Assembly: GCA_951812535.1 (NCBI GenBank)
Contig: CATOSK010000001.1
Location: 1-64,000 of the forward strand
Reading direction: 5' to 3'
DNA: 64,000 bases
Source: an uncultured Dehalococcoidia bacterium
GTDB taxonomy: Bacteria > Chloroflexota > Dehalococcoidia > Lucifugimonadales > UBA3495
Shown: positions 61,978-64,000 of the stretch, piece by piece
Layout: the number at the start of each line of letters is the position of its first letter
How positions within the stretch are numbered: position 1 is the stretch's first letter
Notes under the pieces: model-generated
Database searches by the model: none
Seen by the model: the letters and a program-made list of their open reading frames with translations, nothing else
What the model was told of the DNA's origin: nothing
Position numbers and translations under genes: made by a program

Positions 61978-62113
61978 GGTAACTTGTCTAAGAGGGTGTG
62001 TGACAATTGAGTTTTCACCCCCATCCTAACCTTCCCCCTTTGACGGGGGAAGGGACTAAGTTGACGGTAATTCAGTCGTAGTGACCAGGTTCAGTGGGGT
62101 TCCCACACACCCT
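61978..62113. mobile_element. Short inverted-repeat element (GAGGGTGTGTG ends) joined to a TTGTCTAAG repeat
   Basis: GAGGGTGTGTG (61992-62002) and CACACACCCTC (62103-62113) bound 100 non-coding bases that include CTTCCCCCTTTGACGGGGGA. Just before the left end, GTAACTTGTCTAAGAG is the exact reverse complement of a 16-base stretch in the dapA-upstream repeat array (CTCTTAGACAAGTTAC at 1813). Confidence 0.5.
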
Positions 62114-62160
62114 CCAAGGTCCCTGGGCGGCGGGGTTACTGGCACCGGGGGCAATTCCGC

Positions 62161-63192
62161 ATGAGTTTCGATCTTGACGCAGAAACAGCCGTTGTCTACC
62201 TGCGTTCACGAGGCCTGCTGGGGCAGAATGAACGAACGGTGTCGGAGGTGTTGGGGGGAGGCATTTCCAACATCCTAGTAAAGGTCAGCACACCCCTGGA
62301 GTGCTATGTCCTGAAGCAATCACTTTCCCAGCTACGGGTGGGAGAAGACTGGTTTGCCGACCGGGAACGGATCATCCGGGAGTGGGAGTGCATTGAAGCC
62401 CTTGCGGACGTGCTGCCCGATGGGACCATTCCGAAGGTTGTGCGAAAGGACCGGGAGAACTTCCTGTTCGTGATGTCCTGTGCTCCAGCGGAGGGGGTCA
62501 ACTGGAAGGAGCAACTGTTGGAGGGCCAGACCGAACCAGTGGTGGCGGAAAAGGTTGGGCAGCTCCTGGGCAGGATGCACGGCGGGACGAGCGGGTCGGC
62601 GGAATTGCGCGAACAATTCCAGGACGATCGTCCCTTTGTCCAACTGAGGATCGATCCGTATCACCGCACCGCGGCGCGAATTCACGCCGACGTGGCGGGC
62701 GCGATACAACGCGAGTCGGAACGGATGCTGGGCATCAAGATTGCCCTGGTCCACGGGGACTATAGCCCCAAGAACGTCATTGTGACCGCGCAGGATGTTT
62801 TCCTGGTGGACTGCGAGGTCGTCCACTATGGCAACCCGGTTTTCGACCTGGCCTTCATGTTCAACCATCTGCTGCTCAAGGCAATCCATAACCGTCACAT
62901 CAAAGATGAGTATTTCGGGTTGGCTGGAGCGTTCTGGCGCGGGTACGGAGAGGGGTCGGGGGGGTCGGGCTGGTCGCGAAGCATCGCTTCCCAGGTGGGG
63001 TGCCTGATGCTGGCCCGGATGGACGGGAAGTCCCCGGTGGAGTACATCGTTGACCCAGGATTGAAGGACCTCGCGAGAAGGTTGGCCAAGAAGCTGCTGA
63101 CGGGGGGCGTCAGCGACCTGGCGGGGATGATCCAATCGGCGAACACCGAAATTTCCCGGTATGACCGGCTCTCGGGCCGGCGGCGCATGTGA
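62161..63192 (+). CDS. Aminoglycoside-phosphotransferase-like (APH) kinase
   Basis: 343 residues of the APH/ChoK protein-kinase-like fold. LGGGISNILVKVST is the nucleotide loop region, VLKQSL carries the Lys, and the catalytic loop IALVHGDYSPKNVIV with metal-binding VDCEVVHYGNPVFDLAFM are clear. Relatives phosphorylate small alcohols, methylthioribose or aminoglycosides; in Chloroflexota most are metabolic kinases, not resistance genes. It ends 3 bases before the enolase start. Confidence 0.88.
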   Translation: MSFDLDAETAVVYLRSRGLLGQNERTVSEVLGGGISNILVKVSTPLECYVLKQSLSQLRVGEDWFADRERIIREWECIEALADVLPDGTIPKVVRKDRENFLFVMSCAPAEGVNWKEQLLEGQTEPVVAEKVGQLLGRMHGGTSGSAELREQFQDDRPFVQLRIDPYHRTAARIHADVAGAIQRESERMLGIKIALVHGDYSPKNVIVTAQDVFLVDCEVVHYGNPVFDLAFMFNHLLLKAIHNRHIKDEYFGLAGAFWRGYGEGSGGSGWSRSIASQVGCLMLARMDGKSPVEYIVDPGLKDLARRLAKKLLTGGVSDLAGMIQSANTEISRYDRLSGRRRM

Positions 63193-63195
63193 ACC

Positions 63196-64000
63196 GTGAC
63201 GGCTGAGTTCAACATAGCCCGCATCCACGCCCGGGAAGTCCTGGATTCCCGGGGCAACCCGACGGTCGAAGTGGAAGTGACGCTGAACGGCGGCGGGTTT
63301 GGCCGGGCCATCGTCCCGTCCGGGGCATCAACCGGCAGACACGAGGCACTGGAACTCAGGGACGGGGACCCCAAACGGTATGGGGGGCGGGGCGTCCTCC
63401 GGGCGGTCCGCAATGTCAGCGGCGTAATCGGTCCCGGTATTGTGGGAAATGGTGTGGACGCCCGGGACCAAGCGACGTTGGACGATAAGTTGCGGGCGTT
63501 GGATGGGACGCCGGACAAGTCCAACCTGGGGGCGAATGCCATCCTGGGGGTTTCTCTCGGAGCGGCGCACGCTGCGGCGGATGGGTTGAGGGAACCCTTG
63601 TACCGTTACCTGGGCGATGGGCGAACGCCTTTGCTGCCTCTGCCCATGGTCAACATCATCAGCGGAGGCCAACATTCCAACTGGAGCCTGGACCTGCAAG
63701 ACTTCCTGGCGATTCCGGTGGGAGCAACAAGCTACGGGCAGGCGCTGGAATGGTGCGGGGCGGTCTACCGGGGGATGCGGTCGCTGCTAGAACAGAGGGG
63801 GATCCTTCCCGGAGGCGTGGCCGACGAGGGTGGTTTCGGCCCGGCGTTGCCTGCCAACCGGGATGCGCTGGAGCTGATGGTGGATGCCTGTGACCTGGCC
63901 GGGTTGAAGCCCGGGGTTAAGGAAGATGTCGCCTTCGGGTTGGACGTGGCGGCGACGGAGTTTTTCCGGGAGGGCCGTTACCGGCTGCAACGGGAGGGCC
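63196..64000 (+). CDS. eno: Enolase-family protein, 3'-truncated by window edge
   Basis: Dehydrates 2-phosphoglycerate to PEP if a true enolase. From GTG 63196 it reads VTAEFNIARIHAREVLDSRG and NPTVEVEV, then VPSGASTGRHEALELRD, the mobile loop. GVADEGGFGPAL holds the catalytic Glu and FGLDVAATEFF a metal Asp. The usual NGGAHADNxVDIQEF stretch reads ISGGQHSNWSLDLQDF, with the His kept but the Glu changed to Asp and other substitutions. It may be a divergent enolase or a specialised paralogue. The last third is outside the window. Confidence 0.88.
   Translation, partial: MTAEFNIARIHAREVLDSRGNPTVEVEVTLNGGGFGRAIVPSGASTGRHEALELRDGDPKRYGGRGVLRAVRNVSGVIGPGIVGNGVDARDQATLDDKLRALDGTPDKSNLGANAILGVSLGAAHAAADGLREPLYRYLGDGRTPLLPLPMVNIISGGQHSNWSLDLQDFLAIPVGATSYGQALEWCGAVYRGMRSLLEQRGILPGGVADEGGFGPALPANRDALELMVDACDLAGLKPGVKEDVAFGLDVAATEFFREGRYRLQREG

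Noticed and set aside
62161..63192. APH-like kinase as an antibiotic-resistance gene
   Set aside because: Its context next to enolase and the metabolic-type catalytic loop suggest a housekeeping kinase; nothing indicates aminoglycoside specificity.

Overview
The window looks like a chromosomal piece of a high-GC member of the Chloroflexota, most likely Dehalococcoidia / SAR202-like. This rests on gene content and protein style (class III CoA-transferases, thiolase plus Zn-ribbon/OB-fold pairs, VOC proteins, MmgE/PrpD, a heterodimeric ABC exporter, a PaREP1/HEPN-type protein). No rRNA or other marker gene is present, so the taxonomy is an inference.

Layout. 0-18 kb is mostly housekeeping: a lysine/diaminopimelate set (asd 3' part, dapA, lysA), plsC-cmk, PAP2-cvpA, a GNAT acetyltransferase, an HNH nuclease, a thiolase/OB-fold cassette, holB, surE, glyS, a PemK/MazF-type toxin with a non-standard partner, two SDR genes and a frameshifted birA. 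Intergenic spaces carry several short repeat families. 18-37.5 kb is an accessory island. It holds a degraded IS701-type element, remnants of a recombinase and a hydrolase, three catabolic-type genes (PEP-mutase family, isochorismatase family, MmgE/PrpD), a VOC protein, a broken IS3, a broken DNA methyltransferase, a DUF4160 / DUF2442-HTH pair, a broken SNF2-type helicase, and then IS701, IS1182 and IS21 elements. Many of its mobile genes carry 9-19 bp tandem duplications. It ends at an excisionase-like HTH gene and tRNA-Met. 38-64 kb is housekeeping again: moaC-rnhA-moaA-rdgB-CoA transferase, tRNA-Asp, a second CoA transferase, hisS, a cohesin-like surface protein, a cyclase, a GlcG-like protein, hisF-HAD-hisIE, a cyanophycinase-like peptidase, a VOC protein, argS, an ABC exporter pair, a Rieske protein, an alpha/beta hydrolase, an acyl-CoA dehydrogenase, an APH-type kinase and the start of an enolase gene.

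How parts fit. asd, dapA and lysA supply lysine/DAP. hisF and hisIE catalyse neighbouring steps of histidine synthesis; hisS, argS and glyS are aminoacyl-tRNA synthetases. moaA and moaC convert GTP to cyclic pyranopterin monophosphate. The CoA transferases, thiolase, acyl-CoA dehydrogenase and MmgE/PrpD point to heterotrophic degradation of carboxylic acids.

Most notable: (1) about twenty short tandem duplications concentrated in decayed insertion sequences but absent from the nearly intact IS701; (2) a MITE family whose ends overlap stop codons; (3) a layered island of defence-gene remnants with a second MITE nested in a helicase gene; (4) a PemK toxin with an unrecognised 140-residue partner; (5) a C-rich to G-rich switch of the + strand between the two housekeeping blocks. 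Several genes (birA, prpD, the cohesin-like gene, the IS701 transposase) differ from an open frame by one base, mostly in homopolymers, so sequencing error must be excluded before calling them dead.
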